64,000 bases of DNA, from the NCBI GenBank assembly GCA_036245525.1, contig BTPG01000004.1, positions 230,388,084-230,452,083 on the forward strand, in the 5' to 3' direction. Of the stretch, positions 18,890 through 30,772 are shown in pieces. The stretch is from Semisulcospira habei (Eukaryota; Mollusca; Gastropoda; Semisulcospiridae). The translations under genes were made by a program, and so were the position numbers. Each line of letters begins with the position of its first letter. Position 1 is the stretch's first letter. The notes beneath the pieces are model-generated. The model had not been told where the DNA came from. It saw nothing but the letters and a program-made list of their open reading frames with translations, and searched no databases.

Positions 18890-19262
18890 TGACAGCGAGG
18901 CCGTGTCATCGGCAAATAACAACAGAAATACTTCCTTCTGACCTGGCAGTAGCTGGCAGTTCGTGTCCCCAGCTCAGACCTGACTGTGCTGTATTCTACA
19001 TGGCCTTCATCATACAAATCATCTTAGTGCAAGTTTGGATTTGTTTAGCATTATGGTCGCTGCATAAAATGCTCATCTTCACAGAGGAGTACCGGCATTT
19101 CAAAGCAAAACGTCCTGAAAACACACCTGAACTGGACATAAACATTCAGACTGACCTGTGGGGCTTACGTGTGTACGGCCAGCCGAAAAATCCATCTCCT
19201 ATCTCATCTGGCACTACCCTTGAATTATCATGATAAATCCATCTCCAAGCTCATCTGGCACT
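18890..19262. other. Unassigned sequence with MITE hairpin-core piece
   Basis: There is no gene. The end (19205-19262) contains CTGGCACTACCCTTGAATTATCATGA, the core word of the TTAA MITE family, followed by the target copy CTCATCTGGCACT of the next LINE. Confidence 0.6.
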
Positions 19263-22200
19263 GTTGTTGGCATCCTTCTGTCTCGGAAGACAATGGAATA
19301 TATGCGCTTGCTGGGTCAGTCCGTTTTTTAAGATTTGCAGTGCCTGCTGTGACTAATCAGTCCAATGCGAGAGCGGCAGTGTCTGTTGCATTTGCTACAG
19401 GTGAAGCCTGTGACTGTTGCTGTGTGCACTGGCTCTTCTTTCTTTCGTCTGCGCTGCCTCTTCTCCTCCCACTGGCTTTCTCTCCTTCCCTCACTCAGCT
19501 TTATGCTGGTCTTCACTGCCAGCCGCCAGCTGGCACGATCTGCGGTGGTGGCTTCTAAGTCTGCGGGATTCAGGCTTCCAGTTTTCAGATCACGCTTGCA
19601 GACATCTTTGTATCTAAGCGCTGGTCTGCCTGTTGGTCTGGTGCCGGAGGCGAGCTCACTATACAAGATGTCCTTAGGAATCCGACCATCCTGCATGCGG
19701 CAGACATGACCGAGCCAGCGTAGGCGTCTTTGTGAAAGGAGTGCGTACATGCTAGGAATGTTTGCCTGGGCCATCACTTCAGTGTTTGGAACACGGACCG
19801 TGATGCCCAAGATTCTACTCAGGCTGCGCAGATGGAAAGAGTTGAGTCTGTGCTCTTGACGGGTGTACAAACTCCACGTCTCGCTGCTGTAGAGAAGAAT
19901 GCTGAGCACACAGGTCTGGTACACTTTCATCCTAGTGTTGATGGTAAGCAAGCTGTTGTTCCACACTCTCTTGGTCAGGCGAGCCATCGCTGTTGATGCC
20001 TTGCCGATTCTGGAGTCCAGTTCGTTGTCCAAAAAGAGGTTATTGGAGATAATTGAGCCAAGGTATGTAAAGTTCTCCACTACCTCGAGGGTGTGATCGC
20101 CTATAGAGATGCAAGGGGTGCTGCTGACATCCTGGCCCATGATGTTTGTCTTCGTCAGGCTGATGGTCAGCCCAAACTCATCGGTGGCGCGAGCGAAGCT
20201 GCTGACGAGACGCTGTAGTGCTTCCTCAGTGTGGGCAGTCAGGGCAGCATCATCAGCAAACAGCATCTCTCTAATCAGGACCCTGTGCACCTTGGTCTTT
20301 GCGCGCAGACGTGAAAGGTTGAAGAGGCTACCTTTACTCCTAGTGTGGATGAAGACGCCATCTTCTGACTGACTGAAGGCATGACGCATCAGCATGGAGA
20401 AGAAGATGCCGAAGAGTGTAGGGGCGAGTACGCAGCCTTGCTTCACGCCGCTTCGGATCGGGAAGGGTTCTGAGGATGAGCCATCATACTGTATGGTACC
20501 TTTCATTTCGTCATGAAAGGATGTGACCACCTTCAGAAGCTTGGGGGTACATCCGATCTTGTGTAATAGGGTGAAGAGACCTCTTCTGCTGACCAAGTCG
20601 AAGGCCTTGGTCAGGTCAATGAAGGCGATGTAAAGTGGCTGTCTCTGCTCCCGGAACTTCTCCTGCAGCTGTCTCAATGAGAAGATCATGTCGACTGTTG
20701 ATCTTTGAGGTCTGAAGCCGCACTGCGCCTCTGGGTAAACGCGTTCGGCCAACACTTGGAGTCTGTTCAGCACCACGCGAGTGAAGACCTTTCCCACAGT
20801 GCTCAGCAAGGAGATGCCTCGATAGTTGTTACAGTCACTGCGGTATCCTTTGTTCTTGTAGAGCGTAATGATTTTGGCATCCCGCATGTCCTGAGGGACT
20901 GTTCTCTCCTCCCAGCACTGAAGTAAAAGCTCATGGAGGTGGTCAAGGAGGACACTCTTTTTGCCAGCCTTGCGAACCTCTGGGGGAATACTGTCATTGA
21001 CTGGAGCTTTACCACATGCTAAGGAGTCAATGGCGTTGCTGAGTTCGTCTACAGTTGGCAGAGTGTCAAGTTCTTCCATCACAGACAGAGGGGTAGTGCT
21101 CTCCACTGCAGTTTCAGTGACGTTGTTCTCCCTCGAATACAGCTGCTGGTAGTGCTCGGCCCATCTCTCTATCTGCTTGCCGCAGTCCGTAATGATGTCT
21201 CCAGTAGTGGACCTCAGGGGGGTGACCTTAATAGTGCTTGGGCCAAATGCTTTCTTCATGCCCTCATACATGGCGCGGATATTCCCAAAGTCAGCGGAGA
21301 GCTGGATGCTTTGGCAGAGATTCAGCCAATAGTCGTTGGTGCATTTCCTGGCGATCTGCTGAGCATTACTTCTGGCCTTTCGGAGTGCAGCTAGTGCCTT
21401 CTCTGAAGGTTCGCACTTGTAGTCCAACAGTGCTGCACGCTTGGCTGTGATAGCTGGTTCAAGTTCGGTTATTCCTGCTTCGAACCAGTCTGGGTTTTTC
21501 TTCTCCCTCTTGCTAAAGGTTGCCATGGCTGAATTGTAGATGGCGTCACGAATGTGGCTCCACCTCTCTTCAGCGTTGTTACCTGGGCAGTCCTTGAGGG
21601 CCTCTTCCATGGCACTAGCAAAGCGTGTGCAAACTTCTGGTACAGATATCAGGGTTGTGTTAATATGTGGCCGTCGTTTCTGCTTGGAGTTGTGGATCCG
21701 CTTGGGGTGGAGGCGTACCTTGCTCCCAACCAGTGAGTGGTCAGTGTCACAGTCGGCGCTGTGATAGCTGCGGGTAGTAAGAACGCAGTTCAGCAGCAGT
21801 CTTCTGGTAATGATGAGATCCAACTGGTGCCAGTGACGTGATCTGGGGTGTCGCCAGGACACTCGGTGGCAGAGTTTAGTTGAGAAGAACATATTTGAGA
21901 TACACAGGTCGTGGTACGAACAAAATTCTAGCAGTCTCTGTCCATTTTCGTTGAGTTTGCCGATGCCAAAACGACCAATGCAACGAGGCCAGGAGTTGTG
22001 GTCAGCTGCAATCCGGGCGTTAAAATCGCCGAGTAGGAATAGGCGTTCTGTGGTAGGGATCTCTCTGATGGTGGTCTCAAGCTCTTCGTAGAATTCATCC
22101 TTTATCTCAGTTGAGGAGCAGAGTGTAGGCGCGTAGGCGCTCAGGATATTGACTGGACCTGAAGAGGTAGAGAGGCGGAGCGAGAGGATTCTGGGTGTGC

Positions 22201-23276
22201 CTCCGGAGGGCGGCTCAATTGAGGACAGCATGGAGTTGGACACTGCAAATCCAACACCCTGTATTCGAGGCTCCCCAGGTTCATTTCCCTGCCAGAAGAA
22301 CGTGTAATTCTGTTCTCTGAGGCTGCCACTAGAAAGGAGTCTAGTCTCCTGAAGGGCGGCGATGTCAATGTTCAGTCGTTTCATCTCACGGTTGATGATA
22401 GCTGTCTTCCTGACGTCGTCGACTTGTTGTAAGTCGTCAGAGAAGCCAGGGCACATGGTTCTGACATTCCAGCTTGCCAGCCGCAAGGCTGACTGTTTTT
22501 TCCTTCTTCTTATTGTTTTGTCTGGTGCAGGGTATACAGTCTGCTCTTCGGTCGTGTCCCTAAGCTCCAAGCAACCATTGGAGCAGGCAGACTGTGGCGG
22601 GTCAGCACCTTACTGAGTGGGGGCTGCCCAGTTTGAGGCGGGCGATAGCTGACCAGTGGGACGCGATGATCCCTCCCACCATCGGAGACAACCCGTAGCG
22701 CCCGAGCTTACGCCAATCCACTCTGGGCTTATAACTCGTAACTGCTGTCTCCCGTGTTGTTTTGTCGTTGGAGCAGCGGCACTGGAGTGACCTCTCCAGG
22801 GCGCAAGCCTGGGCGAAGTGTATGGGGATCCTGGGATGCCCAGTCGTCAAGATCCCCCTCTCGGCCTTGCTGATGTAGTCCAAAGGAATGCAAAGCAGCA
22901 CGTTTGGCACCAGTTCGGCTGCAGGAGCTGCCGGAACAGCGCGTGAATACAGGCAGCTGTCCGCCGTCGGGGCTCCACTCCTGATTTGAAGGGTATACTC
23001 CCCCCCCACATTTGGCCGTTGGATCAAGCCTGATCTCCTCCGTCCTTTAGCCGTTGGCTGTCAGAGACAGCTCATCCGCCTAGTGGTGCAGTGTGAACAC
23101 CACCTCCTCACGTGGTTTAACCCACCAGCTGAGGTGGTTTTCCGGGGTGTGGCGCTTGGAGCCAACACGTGAGAGATTAAGGAGATGGATGAGGACCAGT
23201 GATGCCCGTCCGTCCTATGTAGGACGCAGGTGCCGAACAGCAAAGGTATTACCTCTATCCAGAGCCCCCTACACCC
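19263..23276 (-). mobile_element. Full-length LINE, family A, with 13-bp target duplication
   Basis: CTCATCTGGCACT is repeated exactly at 19250-19262 and 23277-23289, so both ends are defined. On the minus strand there are about 706 bp of GC-rich 5' leader, one long ORF and only 65 bp of 3' sequence. The 3' tail contains a small hairpin TGTCT-TCCG-AGACA. There is no poly(A). The insertion is in a MITE hairpin. The intact frame and exact duplication suggest a recent insertion. Confidence 0.92.
19328..22570 (-). CDS. LINE endonuclease-reverse transcriptase, intact
   Basis: The 1080-residue polyprotein copies its own RNA into genomic DNA. APE-type endonuclease, residues about 30-260: ASWNVRTM, AALQETR, LLGDFNARI and DTDHSLV. 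RT, about 480-800: ITLYKNKGYRSDCNNYRGIS, FIDLTKAFD, GVKQGCVLAP and catalytic FADDA. After the thumb region comes a C-terminal C2HC finger (CSKCNRHCRSRIGLISHSRHC). No frame break is seen. Oddly, no in-frame ATG precedes the endonuclease motif. The first residue here comes from a TTG codon, and an upstream in-frame stop lies near 22614. Translation may use a non-AUG start or spliced leader sequence. The clade is not certain. Confidence 0.92.
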   Translation of the reverse strand: MELRDTTEEQTVYPAPDKTIRRRKKQSALRLASWNVRTMCPGFSDDLQQVDDVRKTAIINREMKRLNIDIAALQETRLLSSGSLREQNYTFFWQGNEPGEPRIQGVGFAVSNSMLSSIEPPSGGTPRILSLRLSTSSGPVNILSAYAPTLCSSTEIKDEFYEELETTIREIPTTERLFLLGDFNARIAADHNSWPRCIGRFGIGKLNENGQRLLEFCSYHDLCISNMFFSTKLCHRVSWRHPRSRHWHQLDLIITRRLLLNCVLTTRSYHSADCDTDHSLVGSKVRLHPKRIHNSKQKRRPHINTTLISVPEVCTRFASAMEEALKDCPGNNAEERWSHIRDAIYNSAMATFSKREKKNPDWFEAGITELEPAITAKRAALLDYKCEPSEKALAALRKARSNAQQIARKCTNDYWLNLCQSIQLSADFGNIRAMYEGMKKAFGPSTIKVTPLRSTTGDIITDCGKQIERWAEHYQQLYSRENNVTETAVESTTPLSVMEELDTLPTVDELSNAIDSLACGKAPVNDSIPPEVRKAGKKSVLLDHLHELLLQCWEERTVPQDMRDAKIITLYKNKGYRSDCNNYRGISLLSTVGKVFTRVVLNRLQVLAERVYPEAQCGFRPQRSTVDMIFSLRQLQEKFREQRQPLYIAFIDLTKAFDLVSRRGLFTLLHKIGCTPKLLKVVTSFHDEMKGTIQYDGSSSEPFPIRSGVKQGCVLAPTLFGIFFSMLMRHAFSQSEDGVFIHTRSKGSLFNLSRLRAKTKVHRVLIREMLFADDAALTAHTEEALQRLVSSFARATDEFGLTISLTKTNIMGQDVSSTPCISIGDHTLEVVENFTYLGSIISNNLFLDNELDSRIGKASTAMARLTKRVWNNSLLTINTRMKVYQTCVLSILLYSSETWSLYTRQEHRLNSFHLRSLSRILGITVRVPNTEVMAQANIPSMYALLSQRRLRWLGHVCRMQDGRIPKDILYSELASGTRPTGRPALRYKDVCKRDLKTGSLNPADLEATTADRASWRLAVKTSIKLSEGRRESQWEEKRQRRRKKEEPVHTATVTGFTCSKCNRHCRSRIGLISHSRHCKS

Positions 23277-23356
23277 CTCATCTGGCACTACCCTCGAATT
23301 ATCATGATCAATCCATCTCCTGCTGCAGGGTTCTTGAGCTAAATGGGTTAATGAAC
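23277..23356. repeat. Right end of the MITE split by LINE A
   Basis: The sequence resumes with ACCCTCGAATTATCATGATC, then CTGCTGCAGGG and GCTAAATGGGTTAA (TTAA at 23348-23351). This is the right end of the hairpin MITE family seen at 36333 and 60346. The satellite begins about six bases after the TTAA. Confidence 0.75.
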
Positions 23357-26300
23357 TGTGACTGATGATGATGTGTAGTATGACATGAAATCATTGCGCA
23401 GACTGTTTGATGACTGACTAATGATCGTTGTTGTGGCATGTTGTGACTGATGATGATGTGTAGTATGACATGAAATCATTGCGCAGACTGTTTGATGACT
23501 GACTAATGATCCTTGTTGTGGCATGTTGTGACTGATGATGATGTGTAGTATGACATGAAATCATTGCGCAGACTGTTTGATGACTGACTAATGATCGTTG
23601 TTGTGGCATGTTGTGACTGATGATGATGTGTAGTATGACATGAAATCATTGCGCAGACTGTTTGATGACCGACTAATGATCGTTGTTGTGGCATGTTGTG
23701 ACTGATGATGATGTGTAGTATGACATGAAATCATTGCGCAGACTGTTTGATGACCGACTAATGATCGTTGTTGTGGCATGTTGTGACTGATGATGATGTG
23801 TAGTATGACATGAAATCATTGCGCAGACTGTTTGATGACCGACTAATGATCGTTGTTGTGGCATGTTGTGACTGATGATGATGTGTAGTATGACATGAAA
23901 TCATTGCGCAGACTGTTTGATGACCGACTAATGATCGTTGTTGTGGCATGTTGTGACTGATGATGATGTGTAGTATGACATGAAATCATTGCGCAGACTG
24001 TTTGATGACTGACTAATGATCGTTGTTGTGGCATGTTGTGACTGATGATGATGTGTAGTATGACATGAAATCATTGCGCAGACTGTTTGATGACCGACTA
24101 ATGATCGTTGTTGTGGCATGTTGTGACTGATGATGATGTGTAGTATGACATGAAATCATTGCGCAGACTGTTTGATGACCGACTAATGATCGTTGTTGTG
24201 GCATGTTGTGACTGATGATGATGTGTAGTATGTCATGAAATCATTGCGCAGACTGTTTGATGACCGACTAATGATCGTTGTTGTGGCATGTTGTGACTGA
24301 TGATGATGTGTAGTATGACATGAAATCATTGCGCAGACTGTTTGATGACCGACTAATGATCGTTGTTGTGGCATGTTGTGACTAATGATGATGTGTAGTA
24401 TTTCATGAAATCATTGCGCAGACTGTTTGATGACCGACTAATGATCGTTGTTGTGGCATGTTGTGACTGATGATGATGTGTAGTATGACATGAAATCATT
24501 GCGCAGACTGTTTGATGACTGACTAATGATCGTTGTTGTGGCATGTTGTGACTGATGATGATGTGTAGTATGACATGAAATCATTGCGCAGACTGTTTGA
24601 TGACCGACTAATGATCGTTGTTGTGGCATGTTGTGACTGATGATGATGTGTAGTATGACATGAAATCATTGCGCAGACTGTTTGATGACTGACTAATGAT
24701 CGTTGTTGTGGCATGTTGTGACTGATGATGATGTGTAGTATGACAGGAAATCATTGCGCAGACTGTTTGATGACTGACTAATGATCCTTGTTGTGGCATG
24801 TTGTGACTGATGATGATGTGTAGTATGACATGAAATCATTGCGCAGACTGTTTGATGACCGACTAATGATCGTTGTTGTGGCATGTTGTGACTGATGATG
24901 ATGTGTAGTATGACATGAAATCATTGCGCAGACTGTTTGATGACCGACTAATGATCGTTGTTGTGGCATGTTGTGACTGATGATGATGTGTAGTATGACA
25001 TGAAATCATTGCGCAGACTGTTTGATGACTGACTAATGATCGTTGTTGTGGCATGTTGTGACTGATGATGATGTGTAGTATGACAGGAAATCATTGCGCA
25101 GACTGTTTGATGACTGACTAATGATCGTTGTTGTGGCATGTTGTGACTGATGATGATGTGTAGTATGACATGAAATCATTGCGCAGACTGTTTGATGACC
25201 GACTAATGATCGTTGTTGTGGCATGTTGTGACTGATGATGATGTGTAGTATGACATGAAATCATTGCGCAGACTGTTTGATGACTGACTAATGATCGTTG
25301 TTGTGGCATGTTGTGACTGATGATGATGTGTAGTATGACAGGAAATCATTGCGCAGACTGTTTGATGACTGACTAATGATCCTTGTTGTGGCATGTTGTG
25401 ACTGATGATGATGTGTAGTATGACATGAAATCATTGCGCAGACTGTTTGATGACCGACTAATGATCGTTGTTGTGGCATGTTGTGACTGATGATGATGTG
25501 TAGTATGACATGAAATCATTGCGCAGACTGTTTGATGACCGACTAATGATCGTTGTTGTGGCATGTTGTGACTGATGATGATGTGTAGTATGACATGAAA
25601 TCATTGCGCAGACTGTTTGATGACTGACTAATGATCGTTGTTGTGGCATGTTGTGACTGATGATGATGTGTAGTATGACATGAAATCATTGCGCAGACTG
25701 TTTGATGACTGACTAATGATCGTTGTTGTGGCATGTTGTGACTGATGATGATGTGTAGTATGACATGAAATCATTGCGCAGACTGTTTGATGACCGACTA
25801 ATGATCGTTGTTGTGGCATGTTGTGACTGATGATGATGTGTAGTATGACATGAAATCATTGCGCAGACTGTTTGATGACTGACTAATGATCGTTGTTGTG
25901 GCATGTTGTGACTGATGATGATGTGTAGTATGACATGAAATCATTGCGCAGACTGTTTGATGACCGACTAATGATCGTTGTTGTGGCATGTTGTGACTGA
26001 TGATGATGTGTAGTATGACATGAAATCATTGCGCAGACTGTTTGATGACCGACTAATGATCCTTGTTGTGGCATGTTGTGACTGATGATGATGTGTAGTA
26101 TGACATGAAATCATTGCGCAGACTGTTTGATGACCGACTAATGATCGTTGTTGTGGCATGTTGTGACTGATGATGATGTGTAGTATGACATGAAATCATT
26201 GCGCAGACTGTTTGATGACCGACTAATGATCGTTGTTGTGGCATGTTGTGACTGATGATGATGTGTAGTATGACATGAAATCATTGCGCAGACTGTTTGA

Positions 26301-26831
26301 TGACCGACTAATGATCCTTGTTGTGGCATGTTGTGACTGATGATGATGTGTAGTATGACATGAAATCATTGCGCACATTGTTTGATGACCGACTTATGAT
26401 CGTTGTTGTGGCATGTTGTGACCGATGATGATGTGTAGTATGACATGAAATCATTGCGCAGACTGTTTGATGACCGACTAATGATCGTTGTTGTGGCATG
26501 TTGTGACTGATGATGATGTGTAGTATGACATGAAATCATTGCGCAGACTGTTTGATGACCGACTAATGATCGTTGTTGTGGCATGTTGTGACTGATGATG
26601 ATGTGTAGTATGACATGAAATCATTGCGCAGACTGTTTGATGACCGACTAATGATCGTTGTTGTGGCATGTTGTGACCGATGATGATGTGTAGTATGTCA
26701 TGAAATCATTGCGCAGACTGTTTGATGACTGACTAATGATCGTTGTTGTGGCATGTTGTGACTGATGATGATGTATAGTATGACATGAAATCATTGCGCA
26801 GACTGTTTGATGACTGACTAATGATCGTTGT
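23357..26831. repeat. 85-bp satellite array, left block (about 41 monomers)
   Basis: A unit of 85 bp is repeated head to tail with very high identity (core GTAGTATGACATGAAATCAT). Variants differ at a few fixed positions: GACCGAC or GACTGAC, GATCGTTG or GATCCTTG, and GACATG or GACAGG. The repeated 63-codon minus-strand frames are a by-product of the repeat and not genes. Confidence 0.98.
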
Positions 26832-28347
26832 CACTCTTGAGCTGGTGGATGGCTGTGAGGGTCTCTTCAGCGGTGGGCGGTTCGTCCAATTCAACCTTTA
26901 CTGGGAGTTGTGGGATTTGTAGGACGACTGCTTCTTGAACAGTGCGCTCAGCGCTGAAGAGGCTCTGAAAGTACTCCGACCAGCGGTTCAAGATGGAGGT
27001 ATTATCTGTGAGGAGTGCCTGGCCATTCGCGCTTCGCAGGGGACTTTCTACCAGGTGCCTGGGGCCATACACTGCTTTCAGTGCTTCGTAGAAGCCCCTG
27101 TAGTCACCATTGTCAGCGCAAAGCTGGGTCCTCTGTGCAAGTCTGGTCCACCACTCATTCTGGAGATCTCTGAGCTTGCGCTGGAGACTGCTGCAGACGA
27201 GGCGGAAGGCAGACTTCTTCACATGGCAGGAAGGTTGGGCTAGGTGGGCCTGATGGGCGGCTCTTTTTTTTTTTTGCTAGGTGTTCCTGGATCTCAACAT
27301 CGTTTTCGTCAAACCAGTCTTTGTTCTTCTTGCTAGCGAAACCCAAGACTTCTGCAGAGGATTTTGCAATAGCAGTTTTCAGTTGTTCCCAGAGTGTTTC
27401 AGGGGAGGAGTCTGCTGGGTCCGCTGTGTCTTTGAGCCTGCGCTGTAAATCTGTCTGAAAGGCAGCTTTCACGTCGTCACGCTGAAGGCTGGCAACATCA
27501 AGCTTTTTCTTGGGGGAGCCCCCATTTCTTGGGTTTTGGCTTGACATGGAGCCTGAGTTTGCAGCAGACAAGGCGGTGGTCAGTGTGGCACTCTGCGCTG
27601 GGCATCACTCTGGTGAGGAGGACATCACTGAGGTCCCTCTGACGCACTAGGACATAGTCGATAAGGTGCCAGTGCTTGGAGCGAGGATGCATCCAGGTGG
27701 TCTTTCGACTGTCCTATTGCTGAAAAGTAGTGTTGGTGATGACCAGTTGCTGCTCTGCACAGAACTCCAGCAGTAGGCGGCCATTGTCTGTCATTGCAGT
27801 TCCCGACTCCATGCTTGCCGAGGACTCCTTTCCAGGCTTCAGAGTCCTGGCCCACTCTGGCGTTGAAGTCGCCAAGGATGATGACTTTGTTGTCTGCAGG
27901 CGTGCTCTGTATGAGGCTGCGCAGGTCAGTGTAAAACTTGTCCTTTTTAGCAGGCTCTGCCAGGAGGGTTGGGGAGTACACACTGAGAAGGGTGACGTGT
28001 TGCTGGTGTCTCAGTGGGAGGCGCATGGACATGATGCGGTCTGAGTGACCCGTTGGTAGGTTTTCCAGCTTAGTCGCAATGGAGGTCTTGACCATGAAAC
28101 CCACGCCTGAGAGCCGTCTTTCTGATTCAGGCCTGCCTGACCAGTAGAGGGTGTACCCAGCGCCAAGTTCTTGGAGGCTGCCTTCGTCCGGAAGGCGTAC
28201 TTCACTGAGCGCGGCGATGTCGATGTTTAACCTCCGCAATTCATGGGCAATGAGGGCGGAGCGACGTTCAGGGCGTCCGCTGTCTGCTTTGTCGAGCATG
28301 GTTCGGATGTTCCAGCATGCTACGTTGAGTCCGGTTGTGGTCGTCAT
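26832..28347 (-). pseudogene. LINE B endonuclease and RT N-terminus (inverted half)
   Basis: It begins at ATG 28347 (MTTTTGLNVACWNIRTM). The APE endonuclease shows AALSEVRLPDEGSL, GVGFMVK, SVYSPTL and ILGDFNARVG. Frames then shift near 27.7 kb, again near 27.55 kb and near 27.2 kb. Later parts still show CHTDHRLV and the linker before RT (KNKDWFDEND, WWTRLAQRTQLC). It ends at LTAIHQLKS, where the plus-strand half picks up. Several frame changes make it inactive. The leader from 28348 to about 28975 is non-coding. Confidence 0.88.
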
Positions 28348-28979
28348 GAGAGTGGATCCGTTATTCTTTCTTGTTTTTTGACCGCAGGAGAAGATGCCCG
28401 TTGACCGCGGCTAGCCAACTGGGGTTGCGAGGGGACGAGCTTTGGTTAGGCCACCTTTTCTAGGCCCCTCTCCGTGTGGAGCAAGCAGTGCTGTCCCTAG
28501 AGAAGGCTGCTTGGTCATTCAGGGTGTGCCGAGTGATGTTGTCATCCCCAGGTCAACATCAGGCGACCAATATCCTGAACCGCCTGCATGCAGGTTTGAG
28601 ACTGCGGCTTCCAGTGACATCTTTCACCTGCCGTTTCGCCCCTCGCCCGTCGCTACAGGACTTGGAATGGTCGGTGTCATGGTCCGTGGACGTTTCCTAA
28701 AGCCTGCGTGGTGGAGCTTTTTGGTGGAGTGCAGTGCGCGCAGTACTGGCCCCACCCTTTAAACCCTTGGTTCATCTGCCATGGCCTAGCAAGCTGGGAC
28801 GATGGCATCGAGGTCCTTGGGTCGTAGGTTTTATATCAGACTGTCCTTGTCCTAGTCTCTGGCTCAAAAGCCTTCCTCGGAGACACGGGGGCTTTGATGT
28901 AAGGGGTTTCCTCCCTTAGCCTTTCCGCAGCGAAGTGGCCGGGGACTCGTGGAGGGCGGGGTCGTCTATGTCCCGTGCA

Positions 28980-30766
28980 GATGTGAACATCTGCCCACTG
29001 CCCAGCTCAAGAGTGGCAAAGCAGCAGGCATTGATGGAATATCGCCAGAGATCTGGAAACATGGAGGCACAGCACTGCACAACAAGCTCCATGACCTCTT
29101 TCTCTGCTGCTGGGAGGAAGGAACACTACCAAAGGATCTCCGTGATGCTGTCGTTATCACCCTGTACAAGAACAAAGGCGAGAAGTCTGACTGTTCCAAC
29201 TATCGGGGAATCACCCTGCTGTCCATTGCTGGGAAAATTCTTGCAAGGCTGCTCCTGAATCGGCTGGTACCTGCCATCGCTGAAGACCACCTCCCACAGG
29301 GCCAGTGTGGCTTCAGAGCAAACAGGAGCACCACCGATATGGTCTTTGTGCTGAGACAGCTTCAGGAGAAGTGCCGCGAGCAGAACAAAGGGCTGTACGT
29401 AACGTTTGTCGACCTAACAAAAGCGTTCGACACTGTGAGCAGGCAAGGCATGTGGCATGTGGCAGATCCTGGAGCGACTTGGCTGTCCCCCAAAGTTCCT
29501 CAGCATGATTATCCAGCTACACGAGGACCAGCAAGGCCAGGTCAGACTCAACAATGACCTCTCAGAACCATTCCCTATTCTCAACGGCGTAAAGCAGGGC
29601 TGCGTGCTGGCACCGACCCTCTTCACCATCTTTTTTAGCATGATGTTAAAGCAGGCCACAGTGGACCTCGATGATGACGATGCAGTGTACATCAGGTATC
29701 GTCTCGATGGCAGCCTGTTCAACCTCAGATGACTGCAGGCCCACACGAAAACCCTAGACCAACTGATTCGTGAGCTGCTTTTTGCTGATGACGCTGCCCT
29801 CGTTGCACACACAGAGAGAGCCCTGCAGCGCATCACGTCCTGCTTCGCAGACGCTGCCCAGCTATTTGGACTCGAGGTCAGTCTGAAAAAGACAGAGGTC
29901 CTCCATCAGCCGGTACCCAAGACAGTGTATCGCCCTCCTCACATCACCATTGGCGAGTCTGAACTAAAGTCAGTGCACCAGTTTACTTACCTTGGCTGCA
30001 TTATCACGTCGGACGCCAAGCTGGACAAGGAGCTTGACAGCAGGCTGGCAAAAGCGAACAGCGCTTTCGGGCGACTATTCAAGCGGGTGTGGCACAATCA
30101 ACAGCTGAAAACAGGCACCAAGATCAGCGTGTACAGAGCTGTGGTCCTCACCACCCTGCTGTATGGTTCCGAGTCCTGGGCCCTCTACCGCAGCCAACTA
30201 CGACTCCTCGAACGCTTCCACCAGCGCTGCCTGCGCACTATCCTGGGCATTCACTGGAGTGACTATGTCACCAACGTCGAGGTCCTTGAACAGGCTGAAA
30301 CTGTGAGCATCGAGGCTTTGCTGCTGGGGACACAGCTCCGCTGGGCGGGGCATGTCTCCAGGATGGAGGATCATCGCCTACCAAAGATCACCCTGTTCGG
30401 TGAGCTTGCTACTGGACACCGTGACAGAGGGGCACCAAAGAAGAGATACAAAGACTGTCTCAAGAAGTCACTTAGTGCCTGCCAAATCGACCACCACCAG
30501 TGGTTTTTGCTTGCTGTGGACCGTGACACCTGGCGCTCCACCATTTACAAGGCAGCTGTCTCCTTTGAGGACTCTCGCAGAGCTAGCCTTAAGGACAAGC
30601 GGTTCAGGAGAAAAAACAGAGATGCCGCAACTCAGAACCCTGGCCATACCTCCCCCTGCAGCCACTGCGGTCGAACCTGCCTGTCCCGGATTGGCCTCCG
30701 CAGCCACGAACAAGCCTGCAGACGTCGTGGGCAACTCCTAAAAAATCTTCGTTCGCGAAGTCAAGC
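28980..30766 (+). pseudogene. LINE B reverse transcriptase C-terminal part and finger
   Basis: It continues from QLKSGKAAGIDGISPEIW through ITLYKNKGEKSDCSNYRGIT, FVDLTKAFD, GVKQGCVLAPTLF and a LLFADDAALVA catalytic box, then VHQFTYLGCIIT and the thumb. It ends with the finger CSHCGRTCLSRIGLRSHEQAC. Frames change near 29450 and 29730, and a stop lies after FNLR. The 3' terminus has the hairpin CTTCG-TTCG-CGAAG, also present at 16.19 and 35.28 kb. It is not functional, but each region is well preserved. Confidence 0.9.
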
Positions 30767-30772
30767 CAAGAG

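Larger units (their letters stand above)
26832..30772. mobile_element. Full-length LINE, family B, with 5' inversion
   Basis: AATGATCGTTGT flanks both sides (26820-26831 and 30773-30784), so this is one insertion into the satellite. The 5' half (leader, endonuclease, start of RT) lies on the minus strand (26832 to about 28975). The 3' half (rest of RT, finger, tail) lies on the plus strand. The two halves share CAGCTCAAGAGTG at their common point. This is the signature of twin-primed reverse transcription. Confidence 0.93.

Noticed and set aside
23418..26669. Dozens of 63-codon minus-strand frames of near-identical sequence
   Set aside because: They recur every 85 bp and follow from the satellite unit. 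The unit is not a multiple of three, there is no start context and no sign of coding selection.
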